Below the pieces are notes generated by a model. It ran no database searches, was not told where the DNA came from, and saw nothing but the letters and a program-made list of their open reading frames with translations. Shown piece by piece: positions 25,387-34,518 of a DNA stretch of 64,000 bases. The position numbers were made by a program, and so were the translations under genes. Position 1 is the stretch's first letter; each line of letters opens with the position of its first letter. The stretch is from the NCBI RefSeq assembly GCF_900090305.1, contig NZ_LT607751.1:3782001-3846000 (forward strand), read 5' to 3'. The stretch is from Micromonospora siamensis. Its GTDB lineage: Bacteria; Actinomycetota; Actinomycetes; Mycobacteriales; Micromonosporaceae.

Positions 25387-25964
25387 CGGTACCGGTCGCC
25401 GAGGGTCTCGCCGAACCAGCCGTCGACGCTGGCCAGGCCGCGGTCGTTGAGCTGCGCGTCGTGGATCGGGACGACCCGGCGGGAGCGGACCTCCTCGGCG
25501 AAGGCGATCGCCTCGGTCAGCTTCAGCCAGGACGCCTGGGCCGGGACCAGCAGCGTCTCCACCGGCATACCGGGCCGGTGCAGCGAGTCGCCAGGGTGGT
25601 AGACGGCGTCCTGCACGAGGTAGCCGAGGTTGGCGCAGTCCGGCTGCCCGCCGTGGATGGTGGCGTGCCGGCCACCCACCGCGGTCACCTCGAAACCGGC
25701 GGCGGTGAAGCGCTGTCCGGCGCGGACCCGGGTGGCCGGCAGGTCGGGCGTCCCCTGCAGTACGGCGTCCTCGGGCAGGAAGACCGGCACGCCGAGGCCG
25801 GCCAGGCGCAGCACGTCGATGTGGTCGGTGTGCTCGTGGGTGACCAGCACCGCGTCCGCGCCGGCCAGGGCGTAGGGCTCGCTCCAGGTGCCCGGGTCGA
25901 CGACCAGCACCCGCCCGGCGTCCTCCAGCCGTACGCAGGCGTGGGTGAACTTGGTGATCCGCAT
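25359..25964 (-). CDS. UlaG-like MBL-fold hydrolase
   Basis: A 201-residue metallo-beta-lactamase-fold protein of the compact UlaG-like group. It opens MRITKFTHACVRLED, followed by VTHEHTDHID with the dimetal His/Asp ligands. A VTAVGGRHATIHGG segment and LVQDAVYHPGDSLH (Asp ligand) follow, with VVPIHDAQ near the end. The family hydrolyses lactones or phosphoesters; many actinobacterial members are uncharacterised. It is monocistronic and convergent with the B3/B4 gene, overlapping 28 bases. Confidence 0.83.
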   Translation of the reverse strand: MRITKFTHACVRLEDAGRVLVVDPGTWSEPYALAGADAVLVTHEHTDHIDVLRLAGLGVPVFLPEDAVLQGTPDLPATRVRAGQRFTAAGFEVTAVGGRHATIHGGQPDCANLGYLVQDAVYHPGDSLHRPGMPVETLLVPAQASWLKLTEAIAFAEEVRSRRVVPIHDAQLNDRGLASVDGWFGETLGDRYRYLGPGETA

Positions 25965-26159
25965 CCGGGCACGCTACCGCGCCGGTCACCGCCCTCGTGG
26001 ACCCGACGGGATCGACGTGTCGAGCTCCGACGGCGACCCGTCGGTGACATCCGGGCAGCGTCGCCGGCAGCGGCACGGTGGCGCGGATGCCCGGCGCGTT
26101 CGTCCCCGACACCTGCCGGAGCGGCCCCCGACCCCGCACGGCGGCGGCAGGATCGAGGC

Positions 26160-26591
26160 ATGGAGCCAGCACGACCCGCGCGCGGCCACCGCGCCGTCCC
26201 GCACACCGCCGACGTCCGGATCGAGGCCTGGGCGCCCCGGCGGGAGGAGTGCGTGGCCGAGGCGGTCACCGCGCTGGTCGAGACGTTCGCCGACACCAGC
26301 GGGGCCGCCCCCGGCGCGGAGACCGGCTTCACCGTCCCGGCCGCGGCCGACCCGGACCTGCTGGTCGGCGTCCTGGACGAGGTGATCTTCCGGCTGGAGA
26401 CCGAGGGGACGCTGCCCCTGGAGGTCCGGGTGACCGCGGCCCCCGACGGCGGCCTGCGGGTGCGCTGGCGCGGCACCGACACCGACGCGGTGGAACCCGT
26501 CGGCGCCGTACCGAAGGCGGTGTCCCTGCACGAGCTGCGGTTCGGCCCCGACCGGGGCGGTTGGTCCTGCGCGCTGACCCTGGACGTGTGA
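26160..26591 (+). CDS. Archease
   Basis: A 143-residue archease, the small chaperone that promotes guanylylation and turnover of the RNA ligase RtcB. The N-terminal block RAVPHTADVRIEAWAP contains the conserved His-Thr-Ala-Asp, where the Asp binds calcium in characterised members. The middle VLDEVIFRLETEG and the late PKAVSLHELRF match the family's other blocks. It lies five bases from the end of rtcB, but on the opposite strand. Paired genes are usual for this system; a convergent arrangement is less usual. The ATG has AGGATCGAGG upstream. Confidence 0.85.
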   Translation: MEPARPARGHRAVPHTADVRIEAWAPRREECVAEAVTALVETFADTSGAAPGAETGFTVPAAADPDLLVGVLDEVIFRLETEGTLPLEVRVTAAPDGGLRVRWRGTDTDAVEPVGAVPKAVSLHELRFGPDRGGWSCALTLDV

Positions 26592-26596
26592 CCGCC

Positions 26597-28015
26597 TCAG
26601 CCCTTCACCACGCCCAGCGGCACCAGCCGGGCCACCCGCCGGCACAACCCCGCCCCCTCGGCCGCCGCCACCACCGCCGTGACGTCCTTGTACGCGGCCG
26701 GCATCTCCTCGGCCAGCCCGCGCCGGGAGGCGCCCCGCACCGCGATGTCCAGTGCCTCCAGCTCACGGCGCGGGTCCCGGCCCCGCTCCGCCTTCGTGGC
26801 CTGGTTGCGGCTGCGCACCCGACCCGCGCCGTGGCAGGTGGACGCGAAGGCCGGCGAGCCGGCCACCCCGGTCAGCACGTACGACCCGGTGCCCATCGAA
26901 CCGGGGATCAGCACCGGCTGCCCCACCGCCCGCAGGTCGTCGGGAAGGTGCGGATGGCCCGGCGGCAGGGCCCGGGTGGCGCCCTTGCGGTGCACGCACA
27001 ACCGGCGGCCGGCACCGTCCACGTCGTGCGTCTCGATCTTGGCGAGGTTGTGCGAGATGTCGTAGACCAGGTCCAGGTCGCAGCCGAGCACCCGGGTGAA
27101 GACCTGCCGCGCGGCGTGGGTGAGCAGCTGCCGGTTGGCCCGGGCGTAGTTCGCCGCCGCGGCCATCGCCCCCAGGTACGCCCGCCCCTCGGGAGAGGAG
27201 ACCGGCGCGCAGGCCAGCTGCCGGTCGGGCACCTCGATGCCGTACCCGGGCATCGCCTGCTCCATCGCCCGCACGTGGTCGGTGCAGATCTGGTGCCCCA
27301 GCCCCCGCGACCCGCAGTGGATCATCACGGTGACCTGGCCGGCCCGCAGCCCGAACGCGGCGGCCGCCGCCGTGTCGTAGACCTCCTCGACCGCCTGCAC
27401 CTCCAGGAAGTGGTTGCCCGAGCCGAGGCTGCCGACCTGACCCGCGCCACGCTGCACCGCCCGCTCGCTCACCTGCGCCGGGTCGGCGTCGTCCACCGCG
27501 CCACCGTCCTCGCACCGGTCCAGGTCCCGCCGCACGCCGTAGCCGCGCTCGACGGCGTACCGGGAACCGCCGCGCAGCACCGCGTCCAGCTCCGCCCGGT
27601 CCGCCAGGTGCCACACCGCGCCCCGGCCCATCCCCCGCGGGGTGGCCGCGCCGAGGCCGTCGAGCAGCGCGTCCAGCCGGGGCCGCAGCCCGGCGCGGTC
27701 CAGGTCGGCGGTGAGCAGCCGAACCCCGCACGAGATGTCGAAGCCCACGCCGCCCGGGGAGACCACCCCGCCAGCCGCGACGTCGGTGGCGGCCACCCCG
27801 CCGATCGGGAAGCCGTAGCCCCAGTGCACGTCGGGCATCGCGTACGAGGCGCCGACGATCCCGGGCAGCGTGGCCACGTTCGCCACCTGCTCCAGCGACC
27901 GGTCCTCGCCCGCGTCGGGCAGCAGCGACCGGGAGGCGAACACCACGCCCGGCACCCGCATCGGATCCCGCCGGTCGATCCGGAACCGGTACGGCGACTC
28001 CTCGACCAGCTCCAT
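26597..28015 (-). CDS. rtcB: RtcB RNA ligase (3'-phosphate/2',3'-cyclic phosphate to 5'-OH)
   Basis: GTP- and Mn-dependent RNA ligase of 472 residues that seals RNA cut by endonucleases. Family blocks appear in order: [26 protein letters not shown] (Mn-binding Cys), [34 protein letters not shown] and [12 protein letters not shown]. The last contains His395, the position guanylylated in E. coli RtcB. The final AYKDVTAVV and LVPLGVVKG are also typical. The length is normal for bacterial RtcB. Archease is adjacent and convergent. Likely role: repair of stress- or toxin-cleaved tRNA or rRNA. Confidence 0.95.
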   Translation of the reverse strand: MELVEESPYRFRIDRRDPMRVPGVVFASRSLLPDAGEDRSLEQVANVATLPGIVGASYAMPDVHWGYGFPIGGVAATDVAAGGVVSPGGVGFDISCGVRLLTADLDRAGLRPRLDALLDGLGAATPRGMGRGAVWHLADRAELDAVLRGGSRYAVERGYGVRRDLDRCEDGGAVDDADPAQVSERAVQRGAGQVGSLGSGNHFLEVQAVEEVYDTAAAAAFGLRAGQVTVMIHCGSRGLGHQICTDHVRAMEQAMPGYGIEVPDRQLACAPVSSPEGRAYLGAMAAAANYARANRQLLTHAARQVFTRVLGCDLDLVYDISHNLAKIETHDVDGAGRRLCVHRKGATRALPPGHPHLPDDLRAVGQPVLIPGSMGTGSYVLTGVAGSPAFASTCHGAGRVRSRNQATKAERGRDPRRELEALDIAVRGASRRGLAEEMPAAYKDVTAVVAAAEGAGLCRRVARLVPLGVVKG

Positions 28016-28137
28016 CCACGGCGGCTACCCCCTCACCGCCCGGATACACCCGGCCCGGCCCGCCGCGCACCGGGACTCGCACCCGACCCGCAGGGTCCAG
28101 CGGCCGGCCCGGCCGGCCCGGGTCAGCGCCGCCCGCC

Positions 28138-28869
28138 TCAGAGTCGCCCGGCGACGGTGATGATCTCCGGGCTGGTGGCGGTGAGCGGGCTGCCGTCCCA
28201 GTCCCCGTGGCGCCGCCGCACCACCAGGCCGGCCTCGGCGAGGAACCCGTCGAGGGCCGGTGCGTCCAGGAAGCGCAGGCTGCTGCGGCTGGTCCGGGGC
28301 GCCGGCCAGGCGGGAGCGGTGAAGCTGGTGGTGAAGGTGACCACCGGACCGTCGAGGCGGTCCACCCGGTGGGCCACGTCGACCGGGGCGCCGTCGGGGC
28401 CGGTGATCCGCACCCCGTTGGCCGGGGTCCAGCTGTCCCAGGGTCGGACCGCGGGGTTGCGGGTCTCGAAGGCGAACCGGCCACCGGGGGCGAGGACCCG
28501 GCGCACCGCGGCCAGGCCGGCGCGGACGTCGTCGTCGGTGAGCAGCACCTGGAAGGCGTGCCCGGTCATCACCACCAGGTCGAACTCCGCCCGCCACGGC
28601 GCACCGGCCAGGTCGCCGAGGACCCACTCGACGTCCGGGCAGACCCGCGCCCGCTCCAGCATCGCGGCGGCCGGGTCGAGCCCACAGAGCCGCCCGGTGT
28701 GCCCGGCCTCCCGGGCCCGGCGCAGCAGCACGCCGGTGCCGCAGCCCACGTCGAGCACCGCCTCGGCGTCGCGCACCAGCCGCAGGTGGAAGTCGTCGCC
28801 GGGCCCCCACGGGTTCAGCGCGTCGTAGAGGGCGGCCAGCGCGCCGTCGGCGTACGCCTGGTCGATCAT
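28138..28869 (-). CDS. Class I SAM-dependent methyltransferase
   Basis: A 243-residue Rossmann-fold methyltransferase. Motif I is AVLDVGCGTGVLLRRA, and the acidic end of strand 2 is LCGLDPAAAMLERAR. Motif IV-like FDLVVMTGHAFQVLL and post-motif VLAPGGRFAFETRNP follow. A C-terminal domain with several beta strands resembles small-molecule methyltransferases. ATG 28869 starts directly at MIDQAYADGALAALYD, the usual N-terminus of this group. The preceding 122 bases toward rtcB hold only GC-rich sequence. The substrate is unknown. Confidence 0.85.
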   Translation of the reverse strand: MIDQAYADGALAALYDALNPWGPGDDFHLRLVRDAEAVLDVGCGTGVLLRRAREAGHTGRLCGLDPAAAMLERARVCPDVEWVLGDLAGAPWRAEFDLVVMTGHAFQVLLTDDDVRAGLAAVRRVLAPGGRFAFETRNPAVRPWDSWTPANGVRITGPDGAPVDVAHRVDRLDGPVVTFTTSFTAPAWPAPRTSRSSLRFLDAPALDGFLAEAGLVVRRRHGDWDGSPLTATSPEIITVAGRL

Positions 28870-28923
28870 CGGGCCAGGATGCCCGCCGCCGCACCCGAAC
28901 GCCACCGGGTTGCCCGGCCGCAC

Positions 28924-29526
28924 TCAGCGGTTCAGCAGCGACGAGCGGTTGACGTGGAACAGTTGCCCGGCGAAGGCGAGCAGCGCCCCGACCACACCGA
29001 CCAGGATCGCCGCCGTGGGACCGACCCCGGCCACGCCCAGCAGCAGGGCCACCCCCGCACCGATCAGCAGGGCGTTGACCGCGCCCACCATCGCCGCGGT
29101 GGTGAGCAGCAGGTGGTAGCGGGCCGGGCGCGTCCCGACCGCCGCCCAGCTGGCCCGGACCGGGTCGGTGATCGTCGCGTCGGCGAAGAAGTCGTACCCG
29201 GTGGCGTAGTGCTCGTGGTAGTAGGCCCGGATCTTCTGGATCCGCCGCAGGTCCAGCGAGTTCTCCACCATATTCTGCACCAGCCGGGCGAAGGTCAGCA
29301 GACCGGTGATCACCAGGGTGGGCAGCACCGCGGCGAGGTACGGCTTCACCAGCGGCCCGTTGCCGGAGACGAAACCCAGGCCGATCAGGGCGGCGGAGAG
29401 CAGCGAGAGGAAGATCGTGGCCCGGCCCACCGACTCGGAGATCGTCGCGCCCCGGGAGGTCTGCAACACGAAGTGCTCGGTGGTCAGGGCGGTGAGCAGC
29501 GCCTGTTCCCGCTCCCGGTCCGCCAT
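28924..29526 (-). CDS. Hypothetical membrane protein (200 aa, about 4 TM)
   Basis: Predicted inner-membrane protein. A soluble N-terminus with a [19 protein letters not shown] segment leads to two helices ([16 protein letters not shown] and [16 protein letters not shown]). A cytoplasmic loop follows with Arg/Tyr-rich [13 protein letters not shown], then two more helices ([20 protein letters not shown] and [16 protein letters not shown]). I do not recognise a named family. The N-terminal pattern is common in actinobacterial proteins of unknown role. ATG 29526 is preferred over an upstream start with only basic filler. It is transcribed toward the methyltransferase gene, 54 bases upstream of it. 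Confidence 0.75.
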   Translation of the reverse strand: MADREREQALLTALTTEHFVLQTSRGATISESVGRATIFLSLLSAALIGLGFVSGNGPLVKPYLAAVLPTLVITGLLTFARLVQNMVENSLDLRRIQKIRAYYHEHYATGYDFFADATITDPVRASWAAVGTRPARYHLLLTTAAMVGAVNALLIGAGVALLLGVAGVGPTAAILVGVVGALLAFAGQLFHVNRSSLLNR

Positions 29527-29687
29527 GCCCGGACTCCCCCGCCGCCTGTGAGCTGGACCCCATCCACGATACGGAGCCGCCCGGCCCCCGGTGGGCGAAC
29601 GCCGACCCACCGGCCGGCTGCCTGCCGCCGGGGCGGAGAATGGCCCGTCGAGGCCCCCGCCGGGGCGCGGAGAAACGGGAGGTCGAC

Positions 29688-30548
29688 GTGCCGGAACGCG
29701 AGCTGCGGGCCGACTGCGGTCGCTGCTTCGGCATCTGCTGCGTGGCGCCCGCCTTCGCCGCCTCGGCGGACTTCGCCCTCGACAAGCCGGCCGGGCGGCC
29801 CTGCCCCCACCTGGGCGCCGACTCCCGCTGCGGCATCCACGCCGACCTGCGCGACCGCGGCTTCCCCGGCTGCACCGTCTTCGACTGCTTCGGCGCCGGC
29901 CAGCACGTCGCCCAGGTGACCTTCGGCGGGCGGGACTGGCGCGACGACCCCCGGCACGCGGCGACGATGTTCGACACCTTCGCCGTCGTCCGCCCGCTGC
30001 ACGAGCTGCTCTGGTACCTGACCGAGGCGCTGGCGCTCACCCCCGACGGCGAGCTGCGCGCCGCACTGACCCGCGCGTACGACGACACCGCCCGGCTGGC
30101 CGACGGCAGCCCCGCCGAACTGCTCACCCTGGACGTCGACGGGCAGCGGGCCAGGGTCAACCCGCTGCTGTCCCGGGCCGGGGAGCAGGCCCGCTCCCGG
30201 GCCGGACGCGTCGGCGCCGACCGGCGGGGCGCCCCGCTGATCGGCGCCGACCTGCGCCGCGTCGACCTGGCCGGGGCGAACCTGCGCGGGGCGTACCTGA
30301 TCGGCGCCGACCTGCGCGGCGCGGACCTGGGCTGGGCCGACCTGACCGGGGCGGACCTGCGCGGCGCCGACCTGCGCGGCGCGGACCTGCGCCACACCCT
30401 GTTTCTGCACCAGTCGCAGCTCGACGCGGCCCGCGGCGACGCGACCACCCAGCTGCCCGCCCGGTTGCGCCGCCCGACGCACTGGTCGGCGACCCTCATC
30501 CCGATCCGGCCCGCCCGCCGGTCCCCCGCCGGACGCCGCCGACGCTGA
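29688..30548 (+). CDS. YkgJ-like cysteine cluster fused to pentapeptide repeats
   Basis: A 286-residue protein in two parts. Residues 10-67 hold eight cysteines as C10xxC13xxxC17C18...C39PHL...C48GIH...C62TVFDC67, resembling the zinc/iron-chelating YkgJ family. Residues about 180-245 are pentapeptide repeats of the A(D/N)LRG type ([21 protein letters not shown] in part), which fold as a right-handed beta helix. [14 protein letters not shown] capping segment and a basic tail end the protein. GTG 29688 is chosen because GGGAGG at 29677-29682 fits it; an earlier ATG at 29640 adds Arg-rich residues. Function unknown; metal binding is inferred. Confidence 0.8.
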   Translation: MPERELRADCGRCFGICCVAPAFAASADFALDKPAGRPCPHLGADSRCGIHADLRDRGFPGCTVFDCFGAGQHVAQVTFGGRDWRDDPRHAATMFDTFAVVRPLHELLWYLTEALALTPDGELRAALTRAYDDTARLADGSPAELLTLDVDGQRARVNPLLSRAGEQARSRAGRVGADRRGAPLIGADLRRVDLAGANLRGAYLIGADLRGADLGWADLTGADLRGADLRGADLRHTLFLHQSQLDAARGDATTQLPARLRRPTHWSATLIPIRPARRSPAGRRRR

Positions 30549-30601
30549 CCACGCCCGCCGGGCCGGGTTTGTCCCGACGTGGGGTGGGCAGAAGGTGCGC
30601 C

Positions 30602-30862
30602 ATGACGAGTGAAGAGTCCTTCGGCCGCGCCGACACCGACGAGCCCGACGGCGCCACCGCCTACGAGGCGTCGCTGCGCCCGCCGGGCGAGTCCCTGCAC
30701 AGCACCGACGACACCGGCGACGACTTCGCCGACGAACCGGCCGAGAACCGGCGCTCGGCCCAGGAGGTCAGCCGGGCCGGCTACGACGTCGACGCCGTCT
30801 CCGGCGCCGGTGACCCGGCCGACGGGCCGGAGCAGATCGAACAGGGCCGCCCGCAGCGGTAG
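30602..30862 (+). CDS. Small acidic hypothetical protein (86 aa)
   Basis: A highly acidic, probably disordered protein starting MTSEESFGRADTDEPDG. Asp, Glu, Ser and Gly dominate and there is no hydrophobic core, signal or Cys. AGAAGG lies upstream of the ATG at good spacing. It is 53 bases after the pentapeptide gene on the same strand and may be cotranscribed. Such small acidic proteins are frequent in actinomycetes; no function is assigned. The coding call rests on the ribosome-binding site and codon bias. Confidence 0.6.
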   Translation: MTSEESFGRADTDEPDGATAYEASLRPPGESLHSTDDTGDDFADEPAENRRSAQEVSRAGYDVDAVSGAGDPADGPEQIEQGRPQR

Positions 30863-30878
30863 CCCGCCCCGCGCCGGG

Positions 30879-31355
30879 TCAGCGGGCCGCCGCGAACCCG
30901 GCGCGGGCCTCGGTCATCCCCCGGTTGGCCAGCGCGTCCGCGCGCTCGTTCTCCGGGTGCCCGTTGTGCCCCTTCACCCACAGCCAGGTCACCTGGTGCC
31001 GGGCGCAGGCCGCCTCGAGGCGCTGCCACAGGTCCGCGTTCTTCACCGGCTGCTTCGCCGCGGTCCGCCAGCCGTTGCGCTTCCACGACGCCAGCCAGCT
31101 GGTGATCCCGTTACGCACGTACGTGCTGTCGGTGTGCAGCTCCACCGTCACCGGCCGGGTCAGGCTCTCCAACGCCTGGATGGCGCCCATCAGCTCCATC
31201 CGGTTGTTGGTGGTCGGGGTCGCCTCACCCCCGCACAGCTCCCGCTCGTGCCCGCCGTAGCGCAGCACCACGCCCCAGCCGCCCGGGCCTGGATTGCCGC
31301 TGCACGCCCCGTCGGTCCAGATCTCCACGACCCGCCCGGCCGCCGCGTCCACCAT
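30879..31355 (-). CDS. rnhA: Ribonuclease HI
   Basis: A 158-residue RNase HI that cuts the RNA strand of RNA-DNA hybrids. Catalytic acidic residues appear in [18 protein letters not shown] (Asp), [10 protein letters not shown] (Glu), [12 protein letters not shown] (Asp) and [12 protein letters not shown] (Asp). The loop His lies in WVKGHNGHP. The basic segment [18 protein letters not shown] is the substrate-binding protrusion of the E. coli type. The gene stands alone and is convergent with the small acidic gene. It reads as functional. Confidence 0.95.
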   Translation of the reverse strand: MVDAAAGRVVEIWTDGACSGNPGPGGWGVVLRYGGHERELCGGEATPTTNNRMELMGAIQALESLTRPVTVELHTDSTYVRNGITSWLASWKRNGWRTAAKQPVKNADLWQRLEAACARHQVTWLWVKGHNGHPENERADALANRGMTEARAGFAAAR

Positions 31356-31435
31356 GCCGGCAACCTACCGTGCCCGACCCGCCGGACGGAAAACCCGGTG
31401 CGACGCGCGTCGCGACGATGGCAGGGTCGACCACC

Positions 31436-32572
31436 ATGAGCGACGGCTGGGACGGCCTCCGGGCCAAGGTGCACGAATTCGTCGACGACCTGGTCGGCTC
31501 CGGCCGGGAGGCCGGCGTGCAGGTCGCCGCGTACCTGCACGGGCGGCCGATCGTCGAGGCGTACGCGGGGACCGCCGACCCCGCCACCGGCCGGCCGGTC
31601 ACCCCCGACACCCCGTTCCCCAGCATCTCCACCGGCAAGGGCCTCACCGCCACCGTGGTGCACGTGCTGGCCGAACGCGGTCAGCTCCACCACGACCTGC
31701 CGCTGGCGCGGGTGTGGCCGGAGTTCGCCGCGCACGGCAAGGACCGGATCACGCTGCGGCACGTGCTCACCCACACCGCCGGACTGCCCGCCCTGCCCGC
31801 CGACACCACCCCCGCCGACCTGGCCGACTGGGACCGGATGTGCGCGCTGCTCGCCGACGCCGAACCGCTGTGGGAACCCGGCGAACGGCTCGCGTACCAC
31901 GCGTGGACGTTCGGCTGGCTGGTCGGCGAGACGGTCCACCGGGCCACCGGCCGGCGCATCTCCCAGGTGCTCGCCGAGGAAATCGCCGCCCCGCTCGGCG
32001 TACCCGGGGAGCTGTTCTTCGGGGTGCCCGAGGCGGACCTGCCGCGGGTCGCGCGGCTGACCGACAACGGCCTCGCCGCCATGATCGACCAGGCGGCCGG
32101 CGTGCTGCCGAACCTGGACCGGGTCGCCCCGCCCGGCGTGCGACCCGACGCCCGCACCGCCGGCCGGCCCGAGGTGCTCCGCGCCGACCTGCCGGCGGTC
32201 GGCACGCTCAGCGCCCGCGCCGCCGCCCGGATGTACGCGGCGCTGCTCGGCGACGTCGACGGCGTACGCCTGATCTCCGCCGACCGGCTCCGCGAGGTCA
32301 CCACCGAAGCGGTCCGCGGCCCCGAATGGGTCTTCGGCGCGGAGGCGGCGTGGGGCCTGGGGTACGCGGTGGACGCCGACGGGTCGTTCGGCGCCGCCGG
32401 CAGCGGCGGCAGCCTCGCCTTCGCCTACCCGCAGCTCGGCCTCACCGTCGCCGCCACCCGCAACCGGGTCGCCGCCGGCGACGGTGACCCGATGGAGCAG
32501 CTGCGGACGCTGATCCGCGACGAGGTACGCGCCGGTGTCGAATCGGACGGGGGCCGAACGTATCGGAGGTGA
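31436..32572 (+). CDS. Serine hydrolase of the beta-lactamase/EstB family
   Basis: A 378-residue penicillin-binding-protein-like hydrolase. FPSISTGKGLTA carries the SxxK nucleophile motif. YHAWTFGWLVGE supplies the Tyr of the second (YxN-like) motif, with His-Ala in place of x-Asn, as in esterase EstB and lovD-type enzymes. LTHTAGLPALP is the usual loop of this family. GAAGSGGSLAFAYP is the third-motif region. No signal peptide is present, so the enzyme is probably cytosolic: an esterase or amidase rather than a secreted beta-lactamase. ATG 31436 is preferred, though 31418 is possible. Confidence 0.85.
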   Translation: MSDGWDGLRAKVHEFVDDLVGSGREAGVQVAAYLHGRPIVEAYAGTADPATGRPVTPDTPFPSISTGKGLTATVVHVLAERGQLHHDLPLARVWPEFAAHGKDRITLRHVLTHTAGLPALPADTTPADLADWDRMCALLADAEPLWEPGERLAYHAWTFGWLVGETVHRATGRRISQVLAEEIAAPLGVPGELFFGVPEADLPRVARLTDNGLAAMIDQAAGVLPNLDRVAPPGVRPDARTAGRPEVLRADLPAVGTLSARAAARMYAALLGDVDGVRLISADRLREVTTEAVRGPEWVFGAEAAWGLGYAVDADGSFGAAGSGGSLAFAYPQLGLTVAATRNRVAAGDGDPMEQLRTLIRDEVRAGVESDGGRTYRR

Positions 32573-32615
32573 GGGGCCGGCGACCGGCCGGCCCACCGAT
32601 CCGCGAGGTAGCCGG

Positions 32616-33197
32616 ATGCGAAAGATCGTGGTGACCAACAACCTCACCCTCGACGGGGTGATGCAGGCCCCCGGGCGTCCCGACGAGGACCTCCGCGGCG
32701 GCTTCGACCGGGGCGGCTGGGCGCTGCCGTACCAGGACCCGGTGCTGGGCCGGAAGATGGGCGAGGGGATGGCCGGCACGGATGCCCTGCTGCTCGGCCG
32801 GCGCACCTACACCGACTTCGCCGGCTACTGGCCCCAGCAGACCGGCAACCCGTTCACCCCCGTCCTCGACAAGCTCGACAAGTACGTCGTCTCCACCACC
32901 CTCACCGCCCCGCTGCCCTGGCAGAACTCCATCCTGATCGGCGGCGACCCGGTGGCGGAGGTGACCCGGCTCAAGCAGCGCCCGGGCGGGGACATCGCGG
33001 TGCTCGGCAGCGGCGAACTGGTCCGCACCCTGCACCGGCACGGCCTGGTCGACACCTGGGTGCTGCTGGTGCACCCGCTGCTGCTCGGCCGGGGCCGGCG
33101 GCTCTTCCCCGACGGCACCACCCCGGCCGACCTGCGGCTGACCGACAGCGTCACCAGCACCACGGGCGTGCTGATCGCCACCTACGAGCGGGGCTGA
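32616..33197 (+). CDS. Dihydrofolate reductase family protein (RibD C-terminal-like)
   Basis: A 193-residue protein of the broad DHFR/RibD-C fold. It starts MRKIVVTNNLTLDGVMQAPG, the usual opening of the actinobacterial YyaP/YwjB-like reductases. LLLGRRTYTDFAGYW follows as the cofactor-side block, then VLGSGELVRTLHRHGLVD and LLVHPLLLGRGRRLFPDG. These proteins bind NADPH but few have known substrates; they are not the folate enzyme itself. The ATG has CGAGGT upstream. It lies 43 bases after the serine hydrolase on the same strand and converges with crtY, overlapping 16 bases. Confidence 0.85.
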   Translation: MRKIVVTNNLTLDGVMQAPGRPDEDLRGGFDRGGWALPYQDPVLGRKMGEGMAGTDALLLGRRTYTDFAGYWPQQTGNPFTPVLDKLDKYVVSTTLTAPLPWQNSILIGGDPVAEVTRLKQRPGGDIAVLGSGELVRTLHRHGLVDTWVLLVHPLLLGRGRRLFPDGTTPADLRLTDSVTSTTGVLIATYERG

Positions 33198-34417
33198 CCC
33201 TCCGCTGGCGACCCGGCACGCGGACGGGGGGTCGGGTCGCGGCGCAGCCGGGCGCGCAGCCGGCCGGCTGCGTCCCCGGCCACCGCCGACGTCATCGGCA
33301 GCAACGGGCTGGACCGCATCACCGCCAGGTCCTCCGCCGGGCTGGTCGCGCCGTCGAGGAACCGCAGCACCCGCTCGGCGGGGTTGCGGTCGAACAGGCG
33401 CTGGAAGAACTCCGGCCCGCCCACCCGACCCCGGTCCAGCGCCCGCAAGGCCACCGCGTCCATCCACCGGTGCCGCCCCGGGTACGCCGGCCGGGGCACC
33501 GGCGGCCGCCCCGCCGCCAGGGCGGCGGCCACCTCCCCGGCCTGCCGGTGCATGGCCGAGAAGGTGAACCCGGTCGACGGTCGGGTCGCCCCGCCGGCGG
33601 TGCCGAGGCGGACCACCCGCGGCGACGGCCGGCGCGGGAACGGCGCGTCGGTCATCGGGATCACCCCGTCCTCCACCTCCCGCACCCGCAGCTGCGCCGG
33701 ATCCAGGCCGAGCAGGGCCAGGTAGCCGCGCAGGCCGGCGTCGTACCCGGCGTCGTCGAGCAGGGCGGGCGAGAACTCGGTGTACTCCACCAGCGCGTAC
33801 CGGTCGCTGACCGGCAGCACGTAGCCGAAGGACACCCCCCGGGCCGGCTGCGGGGTGCGGAAGTCCATCAGGACCGCCCGGTCCGGGTCGAACAGCGGCC
33901 GGTCACTCTCCACCCACCAGCCCCGGAAGTGCTGCAACCAGCTGGTCAGGCCGGGGCGTACCGGCGGCCGGGGACGGGAGTCCAGCACCCAACCGGCGCG
34001 CAGCAGCGCCCGCCCGTCGGTGTCCCGCACGGTCACCCCCGACCCGTCGTCGGCCAGCCCGCCGACGGCGGCGTCGAACCGGGTCGCGCCCAGCCGCTCG
34101 GCGGCCTCCGCGGCCCGCGCGTAGACCGGGGCGGAGCGCAGCATCGCGTACCGCAGCGGGGCCAGCGGCAGCACCTGCCGGCCGGCCGCGGTGACCACGT
34201 CGACCCGCGACCAGCTGGCGCTCAGCATCGGGTCGAGGTCGGTGCCGGGCCGGCCCCAGAACGCCCAGGTGCGGTCCTGGCCGCTCTTGCGCACCGGATC
34301 CAGCACGGCGATCCGCAGGCCACGCAGGTCGTGGCGGTCCAGGGCGGCGAGGACGAGCGAACCCGCTCCCCCACCCCCGACGAGGGCCAGGTCGAAGTGC
34401 GGCGGCGCTGCGGTCAC
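33182..34417 (-). CDS. crtY: Lycopene cyclase family protein
   Basis: FAD-containing carotenoid cyclase of 411 residues, resembling CrtY, which closes beta-ionone rings on lycopene. The Rossmann motif ALVGGGGAGSLVLAAL is followed by DRTWAFWG, a hallmark of these cyclases. GWVLDSRP and FRGWWVESDRPLFDP follow, as does a central MDFRTPQ block. GTAGGATRPSTGFTFSAMHRQA is the second FAD region, and EFFQRLFDRNPAERVLRFLDG the C-terminal signature. Translation starts at GTG. No other carotenoid gene lies within the window, so it is an orphan here. Confidence 0.87.
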   Translation of the reverse strand: MTAAPPHFDLALVGGGGAGSLVLAALDRHDLRGLRIAVLDPVRKSGQDRTWAFWGRPGTDLDPMLSASWSRVDVVTAAGRQVLPLAPLRYAMLRSAPVYARAAEAAERLGATRFDAAVGGLADDGSGVTVRDTDGRALLRAGWVLDSRPRPPVRPGLTSWLQHFRGWWVESDRPLFDPDRAVLMDFRTPQPARGVSFGYVLPVSDRYALVEYTEFSPALLDDAGYDAGLRGYLALLGLDPAQLRVREVEDGVIPMTDAPFPRRPSPRVVRLGTAGGATRPSTGFTFSAMHRQAGEVAAALAAGRPPVPRPAYPGRHRWMDAVALRALDRGRVGGPEFFQRLFDRNPAERVLRFLDGATSPAEDLAVMRSSPLLPMTSAVAGDAAGRLRARLRRDPTPRPRAGSPAEGQPRS

Positions 34418-34518
34418 CCGCCCACGCTGTCACACCGCCGCCCGGGTGACCGCGCCGGCTCCCCGCCGGCCGCGTAGGTTCGAAGGCGCCAGGCTCACCG
34501 ACCGGACGGGGGACGACC

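Noticed and set aside
28016..28137. tRNA gene suggested by GGGTGCGAGTCCC on the minus strand
   Set aside because: The T-arm-like stretch has no matching acceptor, D or anticodon arms at proper distances.
2554..34417. Carotenoid or isoprenoid biosynthetic cluster from the geranylgeranyl reductase-like and lycopene cyclase genes
   Set aside because: The two genes are 30 kb apart with unrelated genes between them; no synthase or desaturase is present.
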